Source of the DNA: Streptomyces sp. NBC_00289
Lineage (GTDB): Bacteria > Actinomycetota > Actinomycetes > Streptomycetales > Streptomycetaceae
Length of the DNA stretch: 64,000 nucleotides
Assembly (NCBI RefSeq): GCF_041435115.1
Contig: NZ_CP108046.1
Coordinates: 7,192,001-7,256,000 of the forward strand
Direction of reading: 5' to 3'
This document shows positions 43,010-51,512 of the stretch, in pieces; the stretch's first letter is position 1, and every line of letters begins with the position of its first letter. The position numbers and the translations under genes were made by a program. The notes under the pieces were generated by a model, which worked only from the letters and a program-made list of their open reading frames with translations, was not told the origin of the DNA and made no database searches.

Positions 43010-43866
43010 GTCTCTCCCAGCAGTTTCTCGATGAAGGCCATTGATTCCTGCGGCGTATGAGCCTGAGCCCGGATGCTCCCATATTGCATCTCCAGGAGCT
43101 GCACCTCCCTCGGCTCCGAGATCAGGCGGGTGACGTGCTGCACCTCCACGTATCCCAATGCGGCGCCGCCGCGGAGCTTCAGCACCCGGAAGGCGCCACC
43201 CAGGCCGGCGTGGTCCTCCCGGTCCGTGGGCATCACCTGGATCTCGATATTGCGGAACTGCCCTAGTTTCAGAAGGTGTTCGAGCTGCCGACGCCGTACC
43301 ATCTTGCCGCCCAGCGGCCGCCGGAGCGTCACCTCTTCCTGGACGAAGCTGAAGACGGGCTCGGTCCGCGTCCTGTCGACGATCTCCTGCCGCGCCATGC
43401 GAGCGCCGACCTCCCGCTCGATGACGTCCTCGGTGATCAGCGGCCGCCTCATGCGATACGAGACCCGCGCGTACTCCTCGGTCTGCAACAGCGCCTGGAT
43501 GTTGTGGTTGCTGTACGCCCCCAACTCCACCGCCTCGCCCTCCAGCTTCGCCAGATCCCGGAGCTTCTTCGGGTACCGCGCCTCCGCCACGTCCCGCTTC
43601 ATCGCCGCGATGATGCCGCCCGCGTCCAGGAGCTCGTCCGCCTTGTCGAGGAACTCCGGCCTAGTAACGCGGCGCCCGCGCTCGACCGACGACACCAACT
43701 CCTCGCCGTAGCCGATCGACGCCCCGAACTCGCCCTGTGTCAGCGACGCCCGTTCGCGCCATGCCTTGATCTGCCGGCCGACGGCTTTGAGTACGGCCCC
43801 GGAGTCGTCCTCGGAGCCGTTGTCCCAGCCGGGGGCATTCGCGCGCTCGGCCATCGGGTGGTCCAT
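43006..43866 (-). CDS. XRE-family regulator with DUF5753 domain (WhiJ-like)
   Basis: 286 aa from the ATG at 43864-43866, preceded by GGAGG. HTH at about residues 28-80 (GRQIKAWRERASLTQGEFGA, then SIGYGEELVSSVERGRR). The rest is the DUF5753 domain: IQALLQTEEYARV and RQEIVDRTRTEPVFSFVQEE. Family members such as WhiJ act in Streptomyces development with DUF397 and ATPase neighbours, both found here. Confidence 0.92.
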   Translation of the reverse strand: MDHPMAERANAPGWDNGSEDDSGAVLKAVGRQIKAWRERASLTQGEFGASIGYGEELVSSVERGRRVTRPEFLDKADELLDAGGIIAAMKRDVAEARYPKKLRDLAKLEGEAVELGAYSNHNIQALLQTEEYARVSYRMRRPLITEDVIEREVGARMARQEIVDRTRTEPVFSFVQEEVTLRRPLGGKMVRRRQLEHLLKLGQFRNIEIQVMPTDREDHAGLGGAFRVLKLRGGAALGYVEVQHVTRLISEPREVQLLEMQYGSIRAQAHTPQESMAFIEKLLGET

Positions 43867-43990
43867 GCAGCCCGCCTCCGCATCCGGCACGGGGTACTGG
43901 CCGGACAACGCCGGTCGGCACCCGGACAGTAACGCCGCGTCCCGGCGTCGTCACTGTGCAGCGTAGGTGCGGACGGCCACGCTGAGTGAC

Positions 43991-44428
43991 GTGAATCAGG
44001 AAATGACCCACATCTCCGTTACCGCCCGTCAGTTCACCGTGCTGCTCTCGTCCAGGCGACGAGGTGCCCGGCTGGCCCGGTTGCTCACCGTGCAGCAACT
44101 TCTCGACTGGGGACGGCCGTCAGCCGATGCCGCCGCGCAGGTCGTCGCCGAGCTCGCGACAAACGCCGTGTGCCACGGCCGTGTTGCCGGTCGGGATTTC
44201 CGGCTGACGCTCAGGCTGTCTGTCACGGACACGCTCCGGATCGCGGTGACCGACACCCGGGGCGAAGACCTTCCCCGCGTCACTCGACGCGGCGCGTCGG
44301 ACGCCGAGTCGGGACGGGGACTCGTCCTCGTGGAGGCATACGCCGACCGCTGGGGTGTCGAACTGGGGCCCGAGCCCGGGAAAACGGTCTGGGCCGAGCT
44401 CGAACTCGGCCTGCGGCTTGTCCTCTGA
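43991..44428 (+). CDS. HATPase (anti-sigma/SpoIIAB-like) ATP-binding protein
   Basis: 145 aa from a GTG at 43991; in-frame GTG 43967 and ATG 44003 are alternatives. GHKL motifs: VVAELATNAVCHGR (N box), IAVTDTRGEDLP (G1) and GRGLVLVEAYADRWGV (G2). It resembles the single-domain kinases encoded opposite XRE-DUF397 pairs. Divergent from the regulator across a 124-bp promoter region. Confidence 0.88.
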   Translation: MNQEMTHISVTARQFTVLLSSRRRGARLARLLTVQQLLDWGRPSADAAAQVVAELATNAVCHGRVAGRDFRLTLRLSVTDTLRIAVTDTRGEDLPRVTRRGASDAESGRGLVLVEAYADRWGVELGPEPGKTVWAELELGLRLVL

Positions 44429-44487
44429 ACCCCCGCCCCACCGGGTCGTGAGCCTCGGCGGTCCGGCAGACCCCGCCGCCGTCCGCG

Positions 44488-45525
44488 TCACCGAGGAAAC
44501 GCGGCGGACACCCCGGCTGTCAGGATGCGGTGGGGCTTTCCCGAGCCGTCCGACGGGATCGCGTACAGGTCCGCTCCGTAGTCGCCCGGCAGTGCGTAGA
44601 CCACCGTGTGTCCGTCGCGCCAGACCGCCTGGTCGTCGACGCTGCGGGGCTCGGCGAGGGCGGTTTCCCGCTGGGTGCGCAGGTCGAGGACGTACAGGTG
44701 CCAGGGGGCGTCCTTCGGGAGTCCCTTCGCGCGCTTCTTGTACGCGATGCGGGTGCCGTCGGGGGAGAGGGAGGGGCATTCGACGTTCTCGTGGACCGTC
44801 GTCACCGTGCGGGTGTCCAGATCGCCCCTGACCAGGTACGTCCGGCCCTTCGTCGCCAGCGTCGCGTAGAACGTGCGGTCGTCCGACGCGAACGTCACGC
44901 CCCAGAAGTTCCCGTCGGCCGCACGGTAGGGGCGGTCGTCCTTGACGATGCGGAAGGACTCCAGGGACGGGATCAGCTTCCCCGTCCTCGTGTCCACGAT
45001 CGCCGCCCGCGTCGAGAAGTCCGTGCCCGCGTACGAGTCGCCTCCCACGAACGCCGTCCACGCCGCCAGGTGGCCCGTCGGGGAGACGCGGGCCCGGGAG
45101 GGGATGCCGGGGACGGCGTAGTGGGCCCTGGTGTGCAGACGCGCGTCGAGGATCACCGCGCGGTAGGTGTCCGAGACCGTTCCGTGGACCGCCTGGAGGC
45201 ACACTCCCGTGCCCGAGGCGGCGTAGAAGCGCAGGCACTTGACGCCGGACGAGGTGCGGGGGCCCGACGGGTCGGACGACGGGACCGTGGTCAGTTCGTC
45301 GCGGTGCGGGCCCCAGGCCATGTTGCGGAACACCATGCGGCCGGGGGCGGTGAGGGTGACCGTGCCGGACGTGACCTCCGGGCCGCCCGGCACGGCCTGG
45401 TTCCGGCGCTCCGCGCGCGCCGAGGCGTGCAGGACCGAGGCCGCCGCGACCGCCGCGAGGGCGACGATTGCCGAGAGCAGGATCAGGACGCGGGTGCGGA
45501 CGGTCATGCCGGTGCGGACGGTCAT
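44488..45525 (-). CDS. Membrane-anchored TolB/PD40 beta-propeller-like protein
   Basis: 345 aa. One N-terminal helix (VLILLSAIVALAAVAAASVL), then propeller-like repeats: RARVSPTGHLAAWTAF, GVTFASDDRTFYATLA, CPSLSPDGTRIAYKK and DDQAVWRDGHTVVYAL. The SPDGTRIAY pattern is the PD40 repeat; such domains bind partners rather than catalyse. An 18-bp duplication gives two in-frame ATGs (45525 and 45507). Confidence 0.7.
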   Translation of the reverse strand: MTVRTGMTVRTRVLILLSAIVALAAVAAASVLHASARAERRNQAVPGGPEVTSGTVTLTAPGRMVFRNMAWGPHRDELTTVPSSDPSGPRTSSGVKCLRFYAASGTGVCLQAVHGTVSDTYRAVILDARLHTRAHYAVPGIPSRARVSPTGHLAAWTAFVGGDSYAGTDFSTRAAIVDTRTGKLIPSLESFRIVKDDRPYRAADGNFWGVTFASDDRTFYATLATKGRTYLVRGDLDTRTVTTVHENVECPSLSPDGTRIAYKKRAKGLPKDAPWHLYVLDLRTQRETALAEPRSVDDQAVWRDGHTVVYALPGDYGADLYAIPSDGSGKPHRILTAGVSAAFPR

Positions 45526-45528
45526 GCC
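45493..45528. repeat. 18-bp duplication containing the start codon
   Basis: GGTGCGGACGGTCATGCC is repeated exactly at 45493-45510 and 45511-45528, duplicating the start region (protein MTVRTGMTVRTR). Confidence 0.9.
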
Positions 45529-45540
45529 GGTGCCGTGCCT

Positions 45541-45617
45541 TTCGGGCGGAGGGTCGAGACGTCGCCTTCGGACGGAGGGTCGGGACGTCGCTTTCGGGGC
45601 AACGGGTCAGGACGTCC
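45541..45617. repeat. 26-bp tandem repeat across the phosphoesterase stop codon
   Basis: Units at 45541-45566 and 45567-45592 share the pattern TTCGGGCGGAGGGTCGAGAC (second copy with two changes there); a weaker third copy from 45593 reaches into the leftward gene and contains its stop (TCA at 45607-45609). Confidence 0.75.
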
Positions 45618-46500
45618 AGATCCCGGTGATGTCCTTCGCGGAGGCCGCGTTGCCCGCGTGGGTCGCCAGGCCCTGTAAGTCCTCCAGGGTGCGCAGCAGG
45701 TCGTAGTGGTTGTAGGTGGTGGAGGAGGACGAACCCGCTGTCACCGGCTGGCCGTACAGGACCGTCGGAATGCGGTTGCCGCTGAGCCGGTTGTCCTCGT
45801 CGAAGGTGACGACGAGGAGGCTGTTGTGGGTCTTCGCCCAGGTGGCGTACGCGCCGAGCTTGTTCTTGAGCCAGGTGTCGCCGGTCGCCACCGAGCAGTC
45901 GTGCATGTCGCTGCACAGGTTGGGGACGACGAAGGAGACGTCGGGCAGTGTCGTGTAGTCGGTCGGGAACTGCGCGAAGGTCTTCGCGGTCGACGTCGGT
46001 ACGTTGCTGAAGCCGAACCACGGATTGTGCTTGCGGGCGTACGTGCCGCTGCTGCACGTGGTCGAACCCTGGCTGGGCAGCGTCTCGTTGTAGCTCGCCC
46101 ACGTGTGGCCGGCGGCGATCAGCTCGGAGGCGAGGTTGGCGGCCGAGGAGAAGCCGGGGCTGTAGCAGCTGTCGTCCGTGACGCCCTGGGTGGAGCCGGA
46201 GAACAGGGCGAAGTAGTTCGGCTGGCTCGGGTGGGTCTCGGCGTACGCCTGGCTGAGGTTCGCGCCGCCGGTCCTCAGCGAGTTGATGTACGGCGCGCTG
46301 GAGGAGCCGATCACCTGGCTGTAGGCGTGGTTCTCGAAGACCACGACGATCACGTGGTCCGGGCTCGGCACGGCGGCCGCGGCCGCCTGGGCGGACGAGA
46401 GGCCGCCGAGGCCGGTCCAGAGCCCGGCCGCGGCCGCGGTGAAGGCCAGGGCCGAGGCCACGAGGGCACGACTGCGTCGGTACACGGTTCTGCCGGACAC
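45607..46500 (-). CDS. Secreted phosphoesterase (acid phosphatase/AcpA-like family)
   Basis: 297 aa from a GTG at 46498-46500 with GGAGG upstream. Signal peptide to about residue 45 (ALVASALAFTAAAAGLW, ending AQAAAAA). The mature part starts HVIVVVFENHAYSQVIG, the nucleophile region of phospholipase C/acid phosphatases, and has SQPNYFALFSG and LLVVTFDEDN. Likely releases phosphate from organic esters outside the cell. Confidence 0.85.
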   Translation of the reverse strand: MSGRTVYRRSRALVASALAFTAAAAGLWTGLGGLSSAQAAAAAVPSPDHVIVVVFENHAYSQVIGSSSAPYINSLRTGGANLSQAYAETHPSQPNYFALFSGSTQGVTDDSCYSPGFSSAANLASELIAAGHTWASYNETLPSQGSTTCSSGTYARKHNPWFGFSNVPTSTAKTFAQFPTDYTTLPDVSFVVPNLCSDMHDCSVATGDTWLKNKLGAYATWAKTHNSLLVVTFDEDNRLSGNRIPTVLYGQPVTAGSSSSTTYNHYDLLRTLEDLQGLATHAGNAASAKDITGIWTS

Positions 46501-46612
46501 GGGAGACCTCCGGTGGGGGGAGGGGCGGGGGGCGGCGGTGCAGACAGAGCATGCACACGCCAATATTCCCCTGCCCGACCTCATCGAACCGGGCGGATGA
46601 AGAGCGGGTGAA

Positions 46613-47053
46613 CTACTCCTGCGGGCCCGCCAGACCGGCGAGCACCTGGTGCAGGGGTTCCGTCACCCGTCGCCGGTACTCCTGGATCGCCCAGCCGTTG
46701 CCGTCCGGGTCCTTGAAGTACATGAAGGTGGCTCCGTCCTGCGGCGCGAACTGCTGCGGCTCGCTGACCTCGAGACCGCGCGCGGTCAGCTCCTCGTACG
46801 CCGCCTTCGCGTCCGTGACGCACAGCTGCATCCCGTGGTACGTCCCCGGCTGCGGCGTCCCGGTCGGCACCTGGAGCCCGTCCACGAGCGCGATCGAACA
46901 CCCGGAGCCGGGCGGGGTGAGCTGCACGATCCGTACGCCCTCCATCACCTCGCCGTCGAGATCGACGTGGAAGCCGACCTTGTCCCGGTAGAACTCCTTG
47001 GCCCGGTCCACGTCGGAAACCGGCAACAGGATCACTTCGAGCGTCATCTCCAT
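46613..47053 (-). CDS. VOC-superfamily glyoxalase-like protein
   Basis: 146 aa. LEVILLPVSDVDRAKEFYRD at the start and FMYFKDPDGNGWAIQEY at the end are the paired beta-alpha-beta motifs of the VOC fold; His and Glu ligands (YHGMQLCV, IQEY) suggest a metal site. VOC members are dioxygenases, glyoxalases or resistance proteins; no specific reaction can be given. Confidence 0.85.
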   Translation of the reverse strand: MEMTLEVILLPVSDVDRAKEFYRDKVGFHVDLDGEVMEGVRIVQLTPPGSGCSIALVDGLQVPTGTPQPGTYHGMQLCVTDAKAAYEELTARGLEVSEPQQFAPQDGATFMYFKDPDGNGWAIQEYRRRVTEPLHQVLAGLAGPQE

Positions 47054-47344
47054 GGAACGACTCCTTCGTCGTACGCCGGACCTCCGTCAACCGAATCGCC
47101 GCCGTGTCCGGCTGGACGGCTCTCCTCACCGAAGCCGAAAACATGGCCGGGCGCCACCGAGAACGCGAAACCGCCCCGAGGACGTGCCGGGGAAGCGACC
47201 CGCCCCGCGCCTGCCGGACGGCAGGTGACCCGCGGAAACCACTCACCCGCCCCGGCGCTTCCCCGGCGCTCTCCGGTTAGGCTCGACCGGGTACGACCTT
47301 GATCCGACGGCTCGTACGCACGTGATCCAGACGGGAGGCCGAGG

Positions 47345-50300
47345 ATGACGGCGCCGGGGCGCAGGAGCAGTACCTTCACGCGGCTGCTGCGGCACGGCTT
47401 CACCGATCCCTCGGCCGCCGAGCGCCTCCTGGACAGCGTGGAACTCGCCCCCGTGCGCGACGACCCGGTCCTGCTGGAGGCGCTCGGCGCGACCGCCGAC
47501 CCCGACCTCGCCCTGCACGGTCTCGTCCGGCTGCTCGAAGCGCAGCCCGCCCCCACCGCCCGGCGGGAACTGCTCGACACGCTGATAGCGGCCAAGCCGC
47601 TGCGCGACCGGCTGCTCGGCGTGCTCGGGGCGTCCGCCGCCCTCGCCGACCACCTCGCCCGGCATCCGAGCGACTGGCAGGCACTCGTCACCTACGAGCC
47701 GCGGGACCTGCACCCCGGGGTGGAGGAGTTCGAGCGGGGCCTCGCGGAGGCGACCGACCCGGTGTCCCTGCGCGTCGGCTACCGCCGCTGCCTGCTGTCC
47801 ATCGCCGCCCGGGACGTGTGCGGCACCACCGACCTCGCCGAGACCGCAGCCGAACTCGCCGACCTCGCCACCGCGACCCTGCGCGCCGCCCTCGGCCTGG
47901 CCCGCGCCGCCGCGCCCGACGACGCCGCGCTGTGCCGGCTCGCGGTGATCGCGATGGGCAAGTGCGGCGGCCACGAGCTGAACTACGTGTCCGACGTGGA
48001 CGTCATCTTCGTCGGCGAGGCCGTGGAGGGCGCCGACGAGGGCAAGGCACTGCGCTCCGCGACCAAGCTGGCCTCGCACATGATGCGGATCTGCTCCGAG
48101 ACCACCGTCGAGGGCTCGATCTGGCCCGTCGACGCCAATCTGCGCCCCGAGGGCAGGAACGGCCCGCTGGTGCGCACGCTCAGCAGCCACCTCGCCTACT
48201 ACCAGCGCTGGGCCAAGACCTGGGAGTTCCAGGCCCTGCTGAAGGCGCGCCCGGTGGCCGGCGACATCGGGCTCGGCGAGGAGTACGTCGCCGCGCTCGA
48301 ACCCCTGGTCTGGAAGGCCGCGGAGCGCGAGAACTTCGTCGCCGACGTGCAGAAGATGCGCCGCCGGGTCGTCGAGAACATCCCGGCCGCCCAGATCGAG
48401 CGCGAACTCAAGCTCGGTCCGGGCGGCCTGCGGGACGTCGAGTTCGCCGTGCAACTGCTCCAGCTGGTGCACGGCAGAGCCGACGTCTCGCTGCGCAGCG
48501 GCACCACCCTGCACGCCCTGCACGCCCTGGCCACCGGCGGCTACGTCGGCCGCGCGGACGCCGTGCAGCTCGACGAGGCCTACCGCTTCCTGCGCTCCAT
48601 GGAGCACCGCATCCAGCTCTACCGGCTGCGCCGCACCCACCTCGTCCCCGAGGACGAGGCCGACCTGCGCCGCATCGGCCGTTCCCTCGGCCTGCGCGCC
48701 GACCCGGTCGCCGACCTGCGCCGCGAGTGGAAACGGCACACCGGCGTCGTACGGCGTCTGCACGAGAAGCTGTTCTACCGGCCGCTGCTCGACGCGGTCG
48801 CCCAACTCGCCTCCGGCGAGGCCCGGTTGAGCCCGCGGGCGGCCCGGGAACGACTGGTCGCGCTCGGGTACGCCGACCCCGCGGCCGCGCTGCGCCACCT
48901 GGAGGCGCTGGCCTCCGGAGTCAGCCGCAAGGCCGCCATCCAGCGCACCCTGCTGCCCGTCCTGCTCGGCTGGTTCGCGGACTCCGCCGACCCGGACGCG
49001 GGTCTGCTCAACTTCCGCAAGGTGTCGGACGCCCTGGGCAAGACCCCCTGGTACCTGCGGCTGCTGCGGGACGAGGGCGCCGCCGCGGAGAACCTGGCGC
49101 GCGTCCTGTCCGCCGGCCGGCTCGCCCCCGACCTGCTGATGCGCGCACCGGAAGCGGTGGCGCTGCTCGGCGACGGCGACGCCGGTGGCCTGGAGCCACG
49201 CGGAGGCGGCCACCTGGAGCAGGAGATCCTCGCCGCCGTCGGCCGCGCCGAAGGCGCCGCGCAGGCGGTCACCGCGGCCCGTGGCGTGCGCCGCCGCGAA
49301 CTCTTCCGTACGGCCGCCGCGGACATCGTCGGCTCCTACGGCACCGAGGCCCAGCCCGTCGAGGCCGACCAGGGGGCGCTCGTCGACCTGGTCGGCGGCG
49401 CGGTCTCGGACCTGACGGCCGCGACCCTGGCCGGCACACTGCGCGCGGTCGTCCGCGAAGGCTGGGGCGACAGCCTGCCCACCCGCTTCGCCGTCATCGG
49501 CATGGGCCGTTTCGGCGGCCACGAACTGGGCTACGGCTCCGACGCGGACGTCCTGTTCGTGCACGAGCCGCGCGAGGGCGTCGACGAGCGCAAGGCCGCC
49601 GAGGCGGCCAACAAGGTCGTCTCCGAGATGCGCCGCCTGCTCCAGCTGCCCAGTGCGGACCCCCCGCTGCTCATCGACGCCGACCTGCGCCCGGAGGGCA
49701 AGTCCGGGCCGCTCGTACGGACGCTGAAGTCGTACGGGGCCTACTACCGGCGCTGGTCCCTGGTCTGGGAGGCGCAGGCGTTGCTGCGGGCCGAACCCGT
49801 GGCCGGGGACGTGGACCTGGGCCGCCGATTCATCGAGCTGGTCGACCCGCTGAGGTATCCGGCGGACGGACTCGGCGAGGACGCCGTACGGGAGATCCGG
49901 CGCCTGAAGGCCCGGATGGAGTCCGAGCGGATGCCGCGCGGCGCCGACCCCAAGCTGCACACCAAGCTCGGGCCCGGCGGCCTGTCCGACGTCGAGTGGA
50001 CGGTGCAGCTGATCCAGATGCGGCACGGTTCGACGCGGGCCGGGCTGCGCACCACCCGCACCCGTGAGGCCCTGGCCGAGGCGCGCGCCGCCGGGTTCAT
50101 CGGCGAGGAGGACGCCGCGACCCTCGACGAGGCGTGGGTACTGGCGACCCGGGTCCGCAACGCGGTGATGCTGGTGCGGGGCCGCGCCGGGGACACGTTC
50201 CCCTCGGACGCCCGTGAGCTGGGCGCGGTGGGCCGGTATCTGGGCTACGGCCCCGGCCACGTGGGCGACATGCTGGACGACTACCGGCGTACGACCCGCA

Positions 50301-50350
50301 GGGCCCGAAGCGTGGTGGACGAGCTGTTCTACGGGGCCACGGAACGGTAG
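47345..50350 (+). CDS. glnE: Bifunctional glutamine synthetase adenylyltransferase/deadenylase
   Basis: 1001 aa. Two nucleotidyltransferase domains are visible: GKCGGHELNYVSDVDVIFV near residue 206 (deadenylylation) and GRFGGHELGYGSDADVLFV near residue 719 (adenylylation), each followed by DANLRPEGRNGPLV or DADLRPEGKSGPLV and a GPGGLRDVEF or GPGGLSDVEW helix. It attaches or removes AMP on the tyrosine of type I glutamine synthetase according to nitrogen status. The main substrate should be GlnA1, which is outside the window. Confidence 0.97.
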   Translation: MTAPGRRSSTFTRLLRHGFTDPSAAERLLDSVELAPVRDDPVLLEALGATADPDLALHGLVRLLEAQPAPTARRELLDTLIAAKPLRDRLLGVLGASAALADHLARHPSDWQALVTYEPRDLHPGVEEFERGLAEATDPVSLRVGYRRCLLSIAARDVCGTTDLAETAAELADLATATLRAALGLARAAAPDDAALCRLAVIAMGKCGGHELNYVSDVDVIFVGEAVEGADEGKALRSATKLASHMMRICSETTVEGSIWPVDANLRPEGRNGPLVRTLSSHLAYYQRWAKTWEFQALLKARPVAGDIGLGEEYVAALEPLVWKAAERENFVADVQKMRRRVVENIPAAQIERELKLGPGGLRDVEFAVQLLQLVHGRADVSLRSGTTLHALHALATGGYVGRADAVQLDEAYRFLRSMEHRIQLYRLRRTHLVPEDEADLRRIGRSLGLRADPVADLRREWKRHTGVVRRLHEKLFYRPLLDAVAQLASGEARLSPRAARERLVALGYADPAAALRHLEALASGVSRKAAIQRTLLPVLLGWFADSADPDAGLLNFRKVSDALGKTPWYLRLLRDEGAAAENLARVLSAGRLAPDLLMRAPEAVALLGDGDAGGLEPRGGGHLEQEILAAVGRAEGAAQAVTAARGVRRRELFRTAAADIVGSYGTEAQPVEADQGALVDLVGGAVSDLTAATLAGTLRAVVREGWGDSLPTRFAVIGMGRFGGHELGYGSDADVLFVHEPREGVDERKAAEAANKVVSEMRRLLQLPSADPPLLIDADLRPEGKSGPLVRTLKSYGAYYRRWSLVWEAQALLRAEPVAGDVDLGRRFIELVDPLRYPADGLGEDAVREIRRLKARMESERMPRGADPKLHTKLGPGGLSDVEWTVQLIQMRHGSTRAGLRTTRTREALAEARAAGFIGEEDAATLDEAWVLATRVRNAVMLVRGRAGDTFPSDARELGAVGRYLGYGPGHVGDMLDDYRRTTRRARSVVDELFYGATER

Positions 50351-50491
50351 GCCGCCGGCTCTCGCCGCGTGGTCACCGCCGGTGACGTGATGCACCCGGT
50401 GACTTGGGATCCGTGACGGACACGGGGCCCGACGGCGGCCGGAACCGGCCGCCGGTCCTGGTCACAGCCCCGGTCCTGGACCTGTTCCTGG

Positions 50492-51382
50492 TCAGCCCCG
50501 GCCCTGGCTCCGGGCCCGCCCCTTCACCGCCGGCAGCAGCGGTCCCATCGCGTCCTGTGCCGGTGGCGTCGGCGGGAGTGTGTACGGCAGGGCCCCGTAC
50601 CAGACCCGTGCCACCGCGAAGCCGAAGGCCAGGCACAGCATGCCGCCCACCGCGTCCAGCCAGAAGTGGTTGGCGGTGGCGACGATGACCACGAGGGTGG
50701 CCGCCGGGTAGAGCAGGCCCAGCACCCGGACCCACGGGACCCTGGCCAGGGCGAAGATGGTCAGCCCGCACCACAGGGACCAGCCGATGTGCATGGAGGG
50801 CATCGCCGCGTACTGGTTCGACATGTTCTTCAGGTCGCCCGAAGCCATCGATCCCCAGGTCTGGTGGACCATGACGGTGTCGACGAAGTGGCCGCCGGTC
50901 ATCAGCCGGGGCGGGGCGAGCGGGTACAGGTAGTAACCGACCAGGGCGACGACCGTGGTCGCGAAGAGCACCAGACGCGCCGCCGCGTAGCGGCCCGGAT
51001 GACTGCGGTACAGCCACACCAGCACACCCAGCGTGATCACGAAGTGCAGTGTCGCGTAGTAGTAGTTCATCCCGACGATGAGCCAAGTGACCGAGTTGAT
51101 CCCGTGGTTGACGGACTCCTCGACGGCGATGCCGAGGTGGTGCTCGGCCCGCCAGAGCCAGTCGGCGTTGCGCAGCGCCTGTCCCCGCTGCTCCGGGACC
51201 GCGTTGCGGATCAGTGAGTACGTCCAGTAACTCACCGCGATCAGCAGGATCTCGAACCACAGCCGAGGACGGCGCGGGGTGCGCAGCCGGCGCAGGAGAC
51301 CCTGCCCCGCCGCCTCGTTCGTGACGGGGTGCGGAACGGCCTCGGTACGGCCTTCCAGTGTCGTCACGGTCGTATCACCCAT
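50492..51382 (-). CDS. PAP2-family phosphatase/inositol-phosphoceramide-synthase-like protein
   Basis: 296 aa from ATG at 51380-51382; an in-frame GTG 11 codons earlier is possible. Six helices with PAP2 signatures YLYPLAPPRLM, MPSMHIGWSLW and ATANHFWLDAVGG (catalytic His and Asp). Extended helices before the first motif match the PAP2_3 (IPC synthase-like) group. It likely works on lipid phosphates at the outer face of the membrane. Confidence 0.85.
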   Translation of the reverse strand: MGDTTVTTLEGRTEAVPHPVTNEAAGQGLLRRLRTPRRPRLWFEILLIAVSYWTYSLIRNAVPEQRGQALRNADWLWRAEHHLGIAVEESVNHGINSVTWLIVGMNYYYATLHFVITLGVLVWLYRSHPGRYAAARLVLFATTVVALVGYYLYPLAPPRLMTGGHFVDTVMVHQTWGSMASGDLKNMSNQYAAMPSMHIGWSLWCGLTIFALARVPWVRVLGLLYPAATLVVIVATANHFWLDAVGGMLCLAFGFAVARVWYGALPYTLPPTPPAQDAMGPLLPAVKGRARSQGRG

Positions 51383-51512
51383 AGACACGAAGTCTGCCAG
51401 AAAAGCCTTCTTCACCGATCATCCACGGGGCGGGTCCGGGCCGCATGTTCTACGGCGTACGGACTGCCGCGTCTCCTACCGGCGCAGTGGGTGAAACCGT
51501 GACGTCTCCGCC

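Noticed and set aside
47243..50395. Leftward open frame of 1050 codons
   Set aside because: Antisense shadow of glnE; composition is low-complexity and glnE motifs are intact on the other strand.
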